Notes under the pieces: generated by a model | The model's input: only the letters and a program-made list of their open reading frames with translations | Told to the model about the DNA's origin: nothing | The model's database searches: none | Shown here: positions 38,030-47,474 of the stretch, in pieces | Position numbering within the stretch: the first letter of the stretch is position 1 | How the letters are laid out: each line of letters starts with the position of its first letter | Made by a program: the position numbers and the translations under genes | From: SKPS01 sp964469215 | Lineage (GTDB): Bacteria; Bacteroidota; Bacteroidia; Bacteroidales; SKPS01 | DNA: 64,000 nt | Direction of reading: 5' to 3' | NCBI GenBank assembly: GCA_964469215.1 | Contig: CAYXYB010000014.1 | Span: forward strand, 10,536-74,535

Positions 38030-41000
38030 TTAAAAACCATCTCCAGGTTGATCCTGTGCTCTTATTTTCAGCTCTATCTCCTCTTCCGCTTTACGTTCCT
38101 CTTTTTCTTTCTCTTGATCAACTATGATTTTAAGTTTATTTTTCGCCTCGATAACAATTTCATCACCATCGTAATTGTCTATTATGCTCTGGAGAGTGTG
38201 TTTCGCCTGGAATGTGTTGTCGTTTTGCACATAAACATCGGCAAGCAGTATGAATGCTTTGGCTATCCAGAAATCGTATGATGGGATATCATTTATCAAT
38301 TCAAAGATTTCCTTTTCAGCCATTTCAAAGTTGTGCATGTCGAATTCAATCAGAGCAAGATTATACTTGGCTTCGGCAGCCATTTCATTATGGGTTCTTT
38401 TAAGCACATTCTGAAAATAGGTCTGTGCAGCCATAATGCTATCCATGGCAAATGCAGATTTGGCCAATATAAGATATGCTTCAGTAATTATCTCCTCTGG
38501 ATGTTGTTTCTCTCTGATTATTCTTGAAGCCACCTGATATGCTCTTCCATGCTCTCCGGTCTGGTTGTAGCACCTCATTTGCCCTGTCCGGCTTTGCTGG
38601 AGATAAAACTTGTTGTCAGCATTCTGTTCCAACCTGATATAGTTGTCGATAGCACCTTTGCAATTATTATTCATGATATGTATCTCAGCAGCCCTTGCAA
38701 GTGCTGCTTCGGTGAATTTAGTTCTGTGCTGCGAAGTCACAAAATCATAACCGGCAAGTGCTTCATTATAATTTTTTGCAAGCAACTCACATTCTGATTT
38801 ATAAAACTGAGCATTTATAATGAACAAGCCGTCAGGGAATTGCTTGATATAGTTCCTGAATCCCATTAAAGCATTTTCGCAGTTGCCGTTCAGGTAATGG
38901 TTTTCGGCAGGTATGAAGGCAAGTGAATCTTTTTCAGAATCAGTAACAGTATGCTGTGTTCCTTTCACATAAGTATAATACTCATCAACCCTGTCAGTTG
39001 CAGTATAAATGTCACGAATCAGCAGTAACGCTTCTTTAGATTCCGGTGTTCCCCTGTAATCCTTAACAACCTTGTCGAAGCTTTTAAGAGCAAGATCCTC
39101 ACGATTGGTATTGAATTGAATCAGCCCTGTTTTAAGGAGGGCAACACGCTCGAAACTGCTTTTCGGATATTCGGCAATTAACCTATCAAATGCATTCAGT
39201 GCTTTTTGCTGGTTGTCCATGTTCATATATGTATTTCCAAGCTCAAAAAGAGCATCATCGCGATATCCCGACTTCGGAAATGTACGAACCAGATCTTCAA
39301 GTATTTCTGTTTTTGTCTGAAAACGGCCCATTGCTCCAAAAGCAAGAGCTTGCTGATACATTGCATAATCACTGCTTCTACCCTTGATTTCTCCAGCCTG
39401 CTTATAAAATGTAGTTGCACTGGAGTATTCCTTATTCATGAAGTAGCAATCCGCAGCACGCATTGTGGCATCCTGAATTATATCCTGCTTCTCCTTATCG
39501 GGTTTAAGCAGAAATTTCCTGAAAGCAACTAGAGCAGCATCATAATCCTTTTGTTTAAACCAGGCATAGCCAGTATTGTAGTTTGCAAGGTTGAACTCGG
39601 GAAGGTCAAAGGCTCCCGGAGCTACCTGAAACCTGTTGTAATATGCCCTGGCCTTCTCCCAGTCGTTTAGCCGGTAATTTGTCTCCCCTATCCAATAAAG
39701 GGTGAGCGCATGTATGGTTATGTCGAAATTATATTCAAGTGCTTTGTTGAATATCTCAAGAGCTTCGGTGAAGTTATTGTCGTTGAACACCTCCAGAGCA
39801 CGGAAGTAGGCAACCTTCTGATAAGCTGCCTTAAAGTTGTCGTTCTGCTTTTTGATCTTCTCGAGTGAAGTCAATGCACTCCGGTAGTTCTTGGTTGATA
39901 TGTACAGGTTAACAAGCAGCGACTGTGCTGTTGTCACATTCCTGCTGTTGGGATAATCGCCTATGAACTGCTCGAAAGCTTTTATTGCCTGGTTGTAAGG
40001 ATTGAAAGCCAGCTCATAAGAGAGTTTTGCATAATTAAAGAGGGCGTCTTCGGTTACATCAGGGTCAATACCCAGTTTAAAGGCTTCAAGGAAAGCATTC
40101 ATTGCAAAATGCTTTTCATTGGTGTGAATATAACAGTCGGCAAGGTGATAGAAAGCGTTCTGGGCGAGTGTGTCTTTTTGGCCCGTTGCACGCTGGAACA
40201 TATCGATGGCATTTCTGTATTCACCCGACCGGTAATACACGTATCCAATCTGATAGGCATCAATCCTTGAAATATTGCCCTGATTCTCTTTCAGATATAT
40301 CTCCATATATCCCAAAGACTCCTCAAAGAGGTTCAATTTGTAAAATGCATCTCCGATAAGTCTGGCAATTGTACCCATACGGCGGGTACTTTTCTGGTCG
40401 ATAAGTGGAGTAATAATGGCTTGCATCTCACTGTAACGCTTCTGCTTATACAATATCTGGGCATAGTAGTATGCTATAAGCGGTTTGAAGTCGGGATGCT
40501 CCCTGATAAGTTCAAAATGTTTCAATGCATCATTGTAATCTCCGTCGAGGTAACATACATGTGCATAGTAATAAATTGCATAAGCCCTGAACTTCGATTC
40601 CCGGTCTTTCAGATTGGCAAAAGCTGCCTTTGCCCTGGGGTAATCACCTGTCTCGAACCAGGTATAACCGGCGGCAAAATGATATTCATCCCTTTGTTGG
40701 GGGGTTAGTTCAGCAATACGTACATGGGTAAAAGCTTCAGCTGCCCGTTTATATGACCTGTAATCATAATATATCCGGCCCAGGTGATAGTAAGCAATAG
40801 GTATCTTCGCATGCCCGGGATAGTTATCGATAAAACCGGTAAGACGGTCTTGTGCATCAGGGTGTTTTAGTTCAGCAGAAGAAACTCCTGCATAAAACTC
40901 CGCATCAGCCCTGAGTAAAGACTGTCGGTCAGGAATTGCATCAATAATACCTGAGAACAGTTCTTTGGCTGCACCATACTTCTCCTTTTCAAACAATTCC

Positions 41001-41113
41001 CTTGCAAGGTTGAAAGTGTAACCAGGGTCATCATAATACATCGTTCGCTGTGCAATTGTTGTGCAATTAAAGGTAACAAATGCCAGCAGGATAATCAGGG
41101 TGGTTTGTTTCAT
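38030..41113 (-). CDS. Large periplasmic tetratricopeptide-repeat protein
   Basis: 1027 residues. A signal peptide (1-21, MKQTTLIILLAFVTFNCTTIA) precedes more than 20 TPR-type helical hairpins across nearly the whole length, for example YHLGRIYYDYRSYKRAAEAF, DALFELGNTYMNMDNQQKAL and YNLALIEFDMHNFEMAEKEI. The C-terminus is a charged coil (EKEKEERKAEEEIELK). It is the first gene of an apparent operon with an outer-membrane barrel and an AddA-like nuclease. A scaffold in the periplasm or at the outer membrane is the inference; no enzyme motif is present. Confidence 0.85.
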   Translation of the reverse strand: MKQTTLIILLAFVTFNCTTIAQRTMYYDDPGYTFNLARELFEKEKYGAAKELFSGIIDAIPDRQSLLRADAEFYAGVSSAELKHPDAQDRLTGFIDNYPGHAKIPIAYYHLGRIYYDYRSYKRAAEAFTHVRIAELTPQQRDEYHFAAGYTWFETGDYPRAKAAFANLKDRESKFRAYAIYYYAHVCYLDGDYNDALKHFELIREHPDFKPLIAYYYAQILYKQKRYSEMQAIITPLIDQKSTRRMGTIARLIGDAFYKLNLFEESLGYMEIYLKENQGNISRIDAYQIGYVYYRSGEYRNAIDMFQRATGQKDTLAQNAFYHLADCYIHTNEKHFAMNAFLEAFKLGIDPDVTEDALFNYAKLSYELAFNPYNQAIKAFEQFIGDYPNSRNVTTAQSLLVNLYISTKNYRSALTSLEKIKKQNDNFKAAYQKVAYFRALEVFNDNNFTEALEIFNKALEYNFDITIHALTLYWIGETNYRLNDWEKARAYYNRFQVAPGAFDLPEFNLANYNTGYAWFKQKDYDAALVAFRKFLLKPDKEKQDIIQDATMRAADCYFMNKEYSSATTFYKQAGEIKGRSSDYAMYQQALAFGAMGRFQTKTEILEDLVRTFPKSGYRDDALFELGNTYMNMDNQQKALNAFDRLIAEYPKSSFERVALLKTGLIQFNTNREDLALKSFDKVVKDYRGTPESKEALLLIRDIYTATDRVDEYYTYVKGTQHTVTDSEKDSLAFIPAENHYLNGNCENALMGFRNYIKQFPDGLFIINAQFYKSECELLAKNYNEALAGYDFVTSQHRTKFTEAALARAAEIHIMNNNCKGAIDNYIRLEQNADNKFYLQQSRTGQMRCYNQTGEHGRAYQVASRIIREKQHPEEIITEAYLILAKSAFAMDSIMAAQTYFQNVLKRTHNEMAAEAKYNLALIEFDMHNFEMAEKEIFELINDIPSYDFWIAKAFILLADVYVQNDNTFQAKHTLQSIIDNYDGDEIVIEAKNKLKIIVDQEKEKEERKAEEEIELKIRAQDQPGDGF

Positions 41114-41278
41114 TGATATGTAAATATTGTTTATTTTACTATTGCCAGACCTGCTTGAAAAAATTATAAAATCAATGTAATATCTTATTACCCATTATGG
41201 ATAAACGGATAAAATTAGTAATGATTATAGAGAAAATCTCTTTCTGTCGGGCAATCTTTTCAACAGGTGTATATTAAC

Positions 41279-41301
41279 AAAAAAGCCGGGGCAAGCCCGG
41301 C
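41279..41301 (-). terminator. Terminator of RNase P RNA
   Basis: On the minus strand a GCCGGGCTTGCCCCGGC hairpin is followed by a T run, immediately after the P1 3' strand of rnpB. Confidence 0.75.
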
Positions 41302-41688
41302 AGTCTGTTGCTGTAAGCAGGATTCTGTTCCGGAATGGTTACCCTTTCCGGCGCTGTCATTTATCTGGGGTCACGGATCACTCCGTGCCTCTTGCAGCCT
41401 ACCCTCCGGGGTTGAGCGAGCAACTCTTATGCTGCATTGCAGCAATCCCGGTATACTTGGCCTTGCAACCCATGAGGTTTACCCCCGTATGATGTCACCA
41501 CCATACAGCGTGAGCTCTTACCTCCCGTTTTCACCCTTACCTTAATGATGCAGAAGCACCAAACGGCGGTAATTTTCTGTGGCACTCTCTGTTACCCCTT
41601 AAAGAGGTACCTTCCCGTTAGGAAGCATGGTGCTCTGTGTTGTCCCGACTTTCCTCCCCCGGTAAAAACCGGAAGCGACAGCCCGCAA
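41295..41688 (-). ncRNA. rnpB: RNase P RNA, bacterial class A
   Basis: The minus strand carries the universal core: GAGGAAAGTCGGGACAACAC near the 5' end (with the following GAGCA), GAGGGTAGGCTGCAAGAGGC-type middle, and ACAGAATCCTGCTTACA near the 3' end. The 5' GGCTGTC pairs with the 3' GACTGCC to form P1 apart from one mismatch. The length of about 390 nt is typical. It cleaves tRNA 5' leaders with RnpA, which is not in the window. End points are approximate. No protein gene is needed to explain this stretch. Confidence 0.93.
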
Positions 41689-41732
41689 AAGACCGTGGTA
41701 AAGATATAAAAAAAACTGCTCTGATGGCGTTA

Positions 41733-42638
41733 TTATCTCAATACGACCTTCCTGGTATACCTTCTGCCATCATCAGAAATTAAGGTGACAATATAAACTC
41801 CGGAAGAACTTGTGGAAAGGTCTATCCCCCTTCCTGTAAAACTGTCAGTATATCTGCCGCTGAGAACAATGCCCCCGTCGGCTTTTAATACCATCACCTT
41901 GCCGGAGATGCCTTCTCTCTCATTAAAATCAATGAATAACCTTTTGTTATTATCAGCCCATACGCTGAAACCATCGTCTCTTAATGGTACCTCAACCATT
42001 ATGTTACCATAGTCAAACAGAAGGCTGTCAATATAAAGCATGCTTCCCGGAACAGAAACCTGCATGCCTACCGCAGAACTGGCGATTATAATATTCAATG
42101 AATCGGGCTGCTGAGCTGTAGCGAAGGTTATTGGTACATCAAAAGTAACCCAGCCGCTGTGGGGTGTTGCATACCATGCTAATCCACTGCCGATTGTATC
42201 TCGCTGATTTCCTGTCCATTTGGAAAAACCGATAGCTATCATCGCACTGTCTCCCATGGCAGGTGAAGCATTTATTAATCCCTTCAATCTCTCAGGCCTT
42301 CCGGTGAAAGGAATACCTCCTTCAACGCTGCCGGAAAAAGTTGTAAAATCAATTTTTATGGTACCGAGTGTTAAGATTCCCGGAATGGTTGGCTGTGCAA
42401 TGCCGAGATTATGTGTTTTTGTCTCCATCCTTACACTGGCAGTACCCTGAGCCGGAAGTATGGTGTCACGGAATACATTCTCCACAACTACACTCAATAT
42501 CACGAAATTGGTAGCATCCCAACCGGTTGGTTTGTTACCTGTCCACTGTTCAAAATTGCCGTTTGGCAGGTTGGTCTGGGCGGTTGAAAAAACAACCGCG
42601 ATAAGCAACATTGTAAGTAATTTGATTTTTCTTGTCAT
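41733..42638 (-). CDS. PCMD-domain secreted protein with T9SS-type C-terminal tail
   Basis: 301 residues. A signal peptide (1-20) leads to NLPNGNFEQWTGNKPTGWDATN, the opening of the PCMD (putative carbohydrate metabolism) fold, which closes around PGSMLYIDSLLFDYG near residue 205. The last 70 residues (VMVLKADGGIVLSGRYTDSF, then SSSGVYIVTLISDDGRRYTR and KVVLR) form a T9SS type A-like tail, though the YPNP start is not seen. A carbohydrate-related surface role is inferred from the domain name only. Confidence 0.75.
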   Translation of the reverse strand: MTRKIKLLTMLLIAVVFSTAQTNLPNGNFEQWTGNKPTGWDATNFVILSVVVENVFRDTILPAQGTASVRMETKTHNLGIAQPTIPGILTLGTIKIDFTTFSGSVEGGIPFTGRPERLKGLINASPAMGDSAMIAIGFSKWTGNQRDTIGSGLAWYATPHSGWVTFDVPITFATAQQPDSLNIIIASSAVGMQVSVPGSMLYIDSLLFDYGNIMVEVPLRDDGFSVWADNNKRLFIDFNEREGISGKVMVLKADGGIVLSGRYTDSFTGRGIDLSTSSSGVYIVTLISDDGRRYTRKVVLR

Positions 42639-42668
42639 GGTTTATATGTTGTTCAGGTTAATTTATTG

Positions 42669-42676
42669 CAAAGCTA
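42669..42676 (-). promoter_or_regulatory. Candidate -7 box (TAGCTTTG)
   Basis: Fits TAnnTTTG, 31 bases upstream of the PCMD gene. Confidence 0.35.
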
Positions 42677-42935
42677 ATAGTTTTTATGGTAATCTGCTTT
42701 CGAAAAGATGCATTTTTATGAATAACCCTTTAGAATGACTGCAAATCCCTTTAAATTATACTTTTTAAAATAAAATTCGAAAACCAACGCAACCTATAAT
42801 AACGATAAATCATCATGCAAATGTAATTCCATTAGTTATTTCACCTATAGTATCCCGAATAAGCAGGAAGATACAGGGGATATTTTTAATGGAAAATTAA
42901 TTTTTACTTTTGCAAACCAAAGTTTCAGACCTGTT
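42677..42935. other. Divergent intergenic region
   Basis: AT-rich spacer between the PCMD gene and rpe. Apart from the two promoter-like boxes at its edges no gene, hairpin terminator or repeat was recognised. Confidence 0.5.
42905..42912 (+). promoter_or_regulatory. Candidate -7 box (TACTTTTG) for rpe
   Basis: TAnnTTTG match 24 bases before the rpe start codon. Confidence 0.42.
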
Positions 42936-43622
42936 ATGCAAGATAGAATTCACCCGGTGTTGATCGCTCCTTCTATATTATCGGCAGATTTCCTGAATCT
43001 GGGACATGAGATAGAGATGCTGAACAGAAGTAATGCTGATTGGATACATGTGGATATTATGGACGGAAATTTTGTTCCAAACATATCGTTCGGAATGCCG
43101 CTTCTGGAAGCTATCGGAAAAATCGCAAAAAAACCACTCGACGTTCATCTCATGATCACACGTCCTGAAAAATTCCTGCAAAGGTTTAAGGAGCTTGGAG
43201 CTGATAATATCAGTGTTCATTATGAAGGCTCGTTTCACCTTCACAATACGGTGATGAAAATCAAAGAGCTTGAAATGAAAGCGGGAGTGGTTCTGAACCC
43301 CCACACACCGGTACATGTTCTTGATGCCATTCTGCCATACGCCGATTATATTTTACTGATGTCTGTAAATCCCGGTTTTGGAGGGCAGCAGTTTATTCCC
43401 GGGTCTGTTGACAAGGTGAGGGAGCTGCGGCGCCTGATAGACCAACAGCAACTGAAGACCATGATCCAGGTAGACGGTGGAATAAATACCGATAATTCTG
43501 CAATGCTGGTCGAAGCCGGTGCAGATATCCTTGTGGCAGGCAGTGCTGTTTTCAACGGAACCGACCCTGTGATTGTCATCAACAGGATGAAAGGGCTGCC
43601 AGATAACTTTACCAGGTCATAG
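42936..43622 (+). CDS. rpe: Ribulose-phosphate 3-epimerase
   Basis: 228 residues, a TIM barrel of standard length. APSILSADF (11-19), WIHVDIMDGNFVPNISFG (with metal-binding His and Asp), LDVHLMI, LLMSVNPGFGGQQFIP and IQVDGGIN follow in order; the second metal-binding His lies in DVHLM and the Asp in VDGG. Interconverts ribulose-5-phosphate and xylulose-5-phosphate, feeding the transketolase encoded earlier in the window. Single-gene unit with its own candidate promoter. Confidence 0.96.
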   Translation: MQDRIHPVLIAPSILSADFLNLGHEIEMLNRSNADWIHVDIMDGNFVPNISFGMPLLEAIGKIAKKPLDVHLMITRPEKFLQRFKELGADNISVHYEGSFHLHNTVMKIKELEMKAGVVLNPHTPVHVLDAILPYADYILLMSVNPGFGGQQFIPGSVDKVRELRRLIDQQQLKTMIQVDGGINTDNSAMLVEAGADILVAGSAVFNGTDPVIVINRMKGLPDNFTRS

Positions 43623-43739
43623 CATCAATAACAGGTTATCAAGCTCTTGCAATTAGCTGTATGCTTGATTTATAAGATGATTTTTTATTCAATTCCATTA
43701 AATCAACCTTTCAACTAAGCCTTGCGAAAATCATGGTTT

Positions 43740-44690
43740 TTACCTGTAATATGCTTTCAGGAAACCGTTTATACTATTCTCCACTCTCGCATGGACATCA
43801 TCCAGTTCAAAACGGTTAAAAACTTCACCTGTAATTCCTTCATATAATTCAATATATCTTTCGGATACACTTTTAACGAAAGCCTGATGCATTACGGGTA
43901 TCTGCTGCCCCTCCTGCCCCTGAAAGCCTTGTTCCATAAGCCACTCACGAACGAACTCCTTTGACAGCTGCTTCTGTGGCTCACCTTTATCCTGTCGATC
44001 CTTATATCCCTCTGAGTAAAAATAACGTGAAGAATCGGGCGTATGAAGTTCGTCAATAAGTACAATCCGGTCATTTACTTTGCCAAACTCATATTTGGTA
44101 TCGACCAGGATCAGGCCCCTGGCTGCTGCCATCTTCGTCCCCTTCTCAAAAAGCTTCCTGGAATAATCCTCGAGCATGACATAATCCTGTTCGCTGACCA
44201 GCCCCTTTCTGATGATCTCTTCCCTGCTAATATCCTCATCATGACCCACCACAGCTTTTGTTGTTGGAGTTATCAAAGGCTCCGGGAAGCGGTCATTCTC
44301 CTTCATCCCCTCTGGCATCGGAACACCACAGATATTTCTTTTTCCCGATTTGTATTCCCTCCATGCATGGCCCGAAAGGTAGCCCCTTATCACCATCTCG
44401 ACCTTAAAAGGCTCGGCATATTTTCCGATGGTAACCATTGGGTCAGGTGTTGCAATCTTCCAGTTCGGCACAATATCCTGTGTTGCATCCAGAAACCTCG
44501 CAGCAATCTGATTAAGAACAGCTCCCTTGTAAGGGATGCCAACGGGCAGAACTACATCAAATGCAGAAATCCTGTCAGTAGTCACCATTACAAGTAACTC
44601 ATTGTTAATGGTATACACATCCCGCACTTTGCCATAATAAACTCCTGTCAAACCGGGAAAATCAAATTTTGTTTCAACAATCGCATTCAT
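43740..44690 (-). CDS. purC: Phosphoribosylaminoimidazole-succinocarboxamide synthase
   Basis: 316 residues, the longer PurC type. KVRDVYTINNELLVMVTTDR (the ATP-binding beginning), SAFDVVLPVGIPYKGAVLNQ, MVIRGYLSGHAWREY, LVDTKYEFGKV (signature) and DELHTPDSSRYF are all present. Joins aspartate to CAIR in purine synthesis, the step before PurB. Lies 39 bases downstream of phoH on the same strand. Confidence 0.95.
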   Translation of the reverse strand: MNAIVETKFDFPGLTGVYYGKVRDVYTINNELLVMVTTDRISAFDVVLPVGIPYKGAVLNQIAARFLDATQDIVPNWKIATPDPMVTIGKYAEPFKVEMVIRGYLSGHAWREYKSGKRNICGVPMPEGMKENDRFPEPLITPTTKAVVGHDEDISREEIIRKGLVSEQDYVMLEDYSRKLFEKGTKMAAARGLILVDTKYEFGKVNDRIVLIDELHTPDSSRYFYSEGYKDRQDKGEPQKQLSKEFVREWLMEQGFQGQEGQQIPVMHQAFVKSVSERYIELYEGITGEVFNRFELDDVHARVENSINGFLKAYYR

Positions 44691-44729
44691 TAATTTTATA
44701 ATTGTTAATTGTTAATTGAAGTTGATCCG

Positions 44730-45701
44730 TTATTTCGTGTTTTCATCTCCATTATTGTTGCTTACATCCTGATAAGCTTTTATCACTCTGGTTACCAACT
44801 CGTGCCTGACAATATCCCTTTCGTCAAGAAAAACAAAGTCGATCCCCTTTATATCTTTCAGTATCCTTGTTGCATGAATAAGACCCGATTGCTGATGTCT
44901 GGGCAGATCAATCTGTGTTATATCACCGGTAATAACAAATTTGGCTGATTTACCCATTCGTGTAAGGAACATTTTAAGTTGCAGGGGCGTTGCATTCTGT
45001 GCTTCATCGAGAATAGCGAAAGCATGGTCAAGAGTTCGCCCTCTCATAAAGGCCAGGGGAGCTATCTCAATTGTCCCGTCTTCTAAATAACTGTGAAGCT
45101 TCTGGTGAGGCAGCATATCTCTGAGTGCATCATATAGTGGCTGGAGATAAGGATCAAGCTTATCGCGCAGATCTCCCGGAAGGAATCCGAGGTTCTCACC
45201 GGCTTCAACGGCAGGCCTGGCAAGAATTATCCTTTTTACCTCACGCTGACGCAATGCCTTCACAGCTAAAGCCACTGCAGTATAAGTTTTACCCGTACCT
45301 GCAGGTCCAATGGCAAAAAGCATATCGTGCCTGCCGCAGCTCTTAACCATCTTACGCTGGTTTATGGTAAGGGCCTTTATCACTTTTCCGGCTCTGCCAT
45401 AAACCAGTACATCTTTTTCCGGTGACTGATAAGGAGACTCTCCGGATGTATTGTCGTGGAAAAATTCATGTACCTGCTTTCTGCTCAGTTCACCATGCAT
45501 TTCATAATGTCGACAAAGGAAATCCATCATCCCTGCGAAACGCGCAATATCATCGTCACTACCAAGAATTTTTATGATCTCCCCTCTGGCAATAATTTTC
45601 AGCTTTGGAAAATAATCCCTTATCAAATCCATATTCTCATCCTCCGGCCCATAAAACTCAACCGGCGTCAGATTTTCGATAACAAAGCTCCTCTCTCCCA
45701 T
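44730..45701 (-). CDS. PhoH-family ATPase
   Basis: 323 residues. Walker A GPAGTGKT (132-139) and Walker B with DEAQ (233-236) in the order typical of PhoH/PhoL; an N-terminal KH-like region (IARGEIIKILGSDDDIARF) precedes them. PhoH proteins are RNA-associated P-loop ATPases, often near ybeY; the exact role is unsettled. Co-directional with purC. Confidence 0.9.
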   Translation of the reverse strand: MGERSFVIENLTPVEFYGPEDENMDLIRDYFPKLKIIARGEIIKILGSDDDIARFAGMMDFLCRHYEMHGELSRKQVHEFFHDNTSGESPYQSPEKDVLVYGRAGKVIKALTINQRKMVKSCGRHDMLFAIGPAGTGKTYTAVALAVKALRQREVKRIILARPAVEAGENLGFLPGDLRDKLDPYLQPLYDALRDMLPHQKLHSYLEDGTIEIAPLAFMRGRTLDHAFAILDEAQNATPLQLKMFLTRMGKSAKFVITGDITQIDLPRHQQSGLIHATRILKDIKGIDFVFLDERDIVRHELVTRVIKAYQDVSNNNGDENTK

Positions 45702-45850
45702 GAATCAAGTATATTGTCCCTTTAATAATATATATGTGTTTAACCTGCCTTTGAATCCCGGATTCTATGTTTAAACAAACAATCAAAAATCATTTTTGAC
45801 GGTCAGGAATCAAAAATAAACAAAAAAATGCCGCTGACAGGTTTTATTGT

Positions 45851-45858
45851 TAATTTTG
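45851..45858 (+). promoter_or_regulatory. Candidate -7 box (TAATTTTG)
   Basis: TAnnTTTG match 25 bases before the SAM hydroxide adenosyltransferase-like gene. Confidence 0.4.
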
Positions 45859-45882
45859 GAGCAATAATATGAAGCATAATAT

Positions 45883-46665
45883 ATGGCCATCATAACACTT
45901 ACCTCAGACTGGGGTTTCAAAGATCATTACATCGCATCAGTCAAAGGGAAAATACTGAGTTTATTGCCTGATGTTACCATAGTAGACATAAGCCATTCCA
46001 TTGAGTTATACAATAACGACCATGCTGCATTTGTGATAAGAAATGCATTCATTTCATTTCCGGAAGGAACTGTACATATAATCGGAGTAAACTCAATTGC
46101 AGGAATTAAAACTCCACACACTGTTTTAAAGCACAAAGGGCATTACTTTATTGGAGCCGACAATGGGATACTTGCGCTTATCTGCGAGAATGAGCCTGTT
46201 GAAATCATAGAAATAGATGTCAGATCAGACTCAAACTATTTCACATTTCCATCGCGTGATGTATTTCCGAAGGTAGCTGCCGCACTAATTTCAGGCACTC
46301 CGATGAGTGAACTTGGATCTCCGAAAAGTGAACTCAACGGAATGTTTCAGTTTGCGCCAATCGTTACTGACGACCGTATCACCGGAAAGATAATCCATTT
46401 CGACAATTACAGCAACGCCATAACCAATATCCATGAATCGCTGTTCAAGTCATTTGTCAGAGGCGGCAAATATGAAATTAGCCTTAAATCCCATCCTGAA
46501 GGGATAAAAAAAGTCAGTAACTCCTACGATGATGTTGATGAAGGTGAAAAGCTGGCACTCTTCAGCACAACCGGTTATTTACAGATAGCCATTAACCGCG
46601 GAACCGGAATGGAATTGCTGGGCCTGCGCCACGATGACAGGGTTATGGTAACAAGGATAGATTAA
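45883..46665 (+). CDS. SAM hydroxide adenosyltransferase-like protein (DUF62 family), divergent active site
   Basis: 260 residues with the family fold: TLTSDWGFKDHYIASVKG (6-23), VDISHSIELYNNDHAAFVIRNA, GADNGILALI, SRDVFPKVAAALI, then a C-terminal barrel with IIHFDNYSNAITNI. The family hydrolyses S-adenosylmethionine to adenosine and methionine using an Asp/Arg/His triad. Where archaeal members have a DPGVGTxRR stretch this protein reads VNSIAGIKTP, and the FHGRD His position is Pro, so all three triad residues appear substituted. It may be inactive or use another mechanism. Upstream of gldF. Confidence 0.8.
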   Translation: MAIITLTSDWGFKDHYIASVKGKILSLLPDVTIVDISHSIELYNNDHAAFVIRNAFISFPEGTVHIIGVNSIAGIKTPHTVLKHKGHYFIGADNGILALICENEPVEIIEIDVRSDSNYFTFPSRDVFPKVAAALISGTPMSELGSPKSELNGMFQFAPIVTDDRITGKIIHFDNYSNAITNIHESLFKSFVRGGKYEISLKSHPEGIKKVSNSYDDVDEGEKLALFSTTGYLQIAINRGTGMELLGLRHDDRVMVTRID

Positions 46666-46671
46666 TTATAT

Positions 46672-46679
46672 TATTTTTG
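46672..46679 (+). promoter_or_regulatory. Candidate -7 box (TATTTTTG) for the gldF operon
   Basis: TAnnTTTG match 41 bases before gldF. Confidence 0.4.
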
Positions 46680-46719
46680 CCCAGGCTTTCATAAATTTTA
46701 ACAATAACGGCACAGGCCA

Positions 46720-47451
46720 ATGATAACACTTTTAAAAAAAGAAATTAGTGTTTTTCTTAGTTCCCTTATCGGTTATATTGTAATTGCAGTTTTTTTGTTG
46801 ATAAACGGATTGTTTATCTGGATATTCCCAATGGAGTTCAATGTATTGCTGTATGGATTCTCATCACTTGACGGTTTGTTTATCCTGGCCCCTTTTGTTT
46901 TTCTTTTCCTGATACCTGCTGTCACAATGAGGCTTTTTGCAGATGAGCGGCGAAGTGGCACTATGGAACTTCTGCTAACCAAACCCGTAAGTGATTTTCA
47001 GATAATAATATCGAAGTATTGTGCCGGTTTAATACTTGTGGTTGGGTCTATTCTTCCTACCATTATCTATGTTGTTACAATATGGCAGCTTGGACTGGAG
47101 CCCGGTAACCTCGACAAAGGGGGAACACTGGGATCATATCTGGGACTGATATTCCTTGCCGCTGCATTTACCTCTGCAGGACTTTTTTCATCCTCCCTGA
47201 CCGATAATCAGATTGTAGCATTCATAATCTCAGTATTCCTTTGCGGGTTCAGTTATATAGGATTTGAGTCTATCCACAATCTGGAACTAATGGGCAATTT
47301 CGACCTGTTAATCAAATCACTGGGTATAAATGCTCACTATGTTTCGATGAGCCGGGGTGTCATTGACACCAGGGATGTTGTTTATTTTCTTAGCTTTATT
47401 GCACTTTTCATGTTATTGACCAAGATATCACTTCACCGTAGAAAGTGGTAA
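46720..47451 (+). CDS. gldF: Gliding-motility ABC transporter permease GldF
   Basis: 243 residues with six hydrophobic segments and the motif LFADERRSGTMELLLTKPVSD (about 70-90) typical of ABC-2 permeases. The next gene is GldG, the matching partner, which fixes the identity. In Flavobacterium GldA-GldF-GldG form an ABC transporter needed for gliding in some strains; homologues also occur in non-gliders. The ATPase GldA is not in the window. Inner membrane. Confidence 0.9.
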   Translation: MITLLKKEISVFLSSLIGYIVIAVFLLINGLFIWIFPMEFNVLLYGFSSLDGLFILAPFVFLFLIPAVTMRLFADERRSGTMELLLTKPVSDFQIIISKYCAGLILVVGSILPTIIYVVTIWQLGLEPGNLDKGGTLGSYLGLIFLAAAFTSAGLFSSSLTDNQIVAFIISVFLCGFSYIGFESIHNLELMGNFDLLIKSLGINAHYVSMSRGVIDTRDVVYFLSFIALFMLLTKISLHRRKW

Positions 47452-47474
47452 CATTCAAGCATCAAAACGTAATT

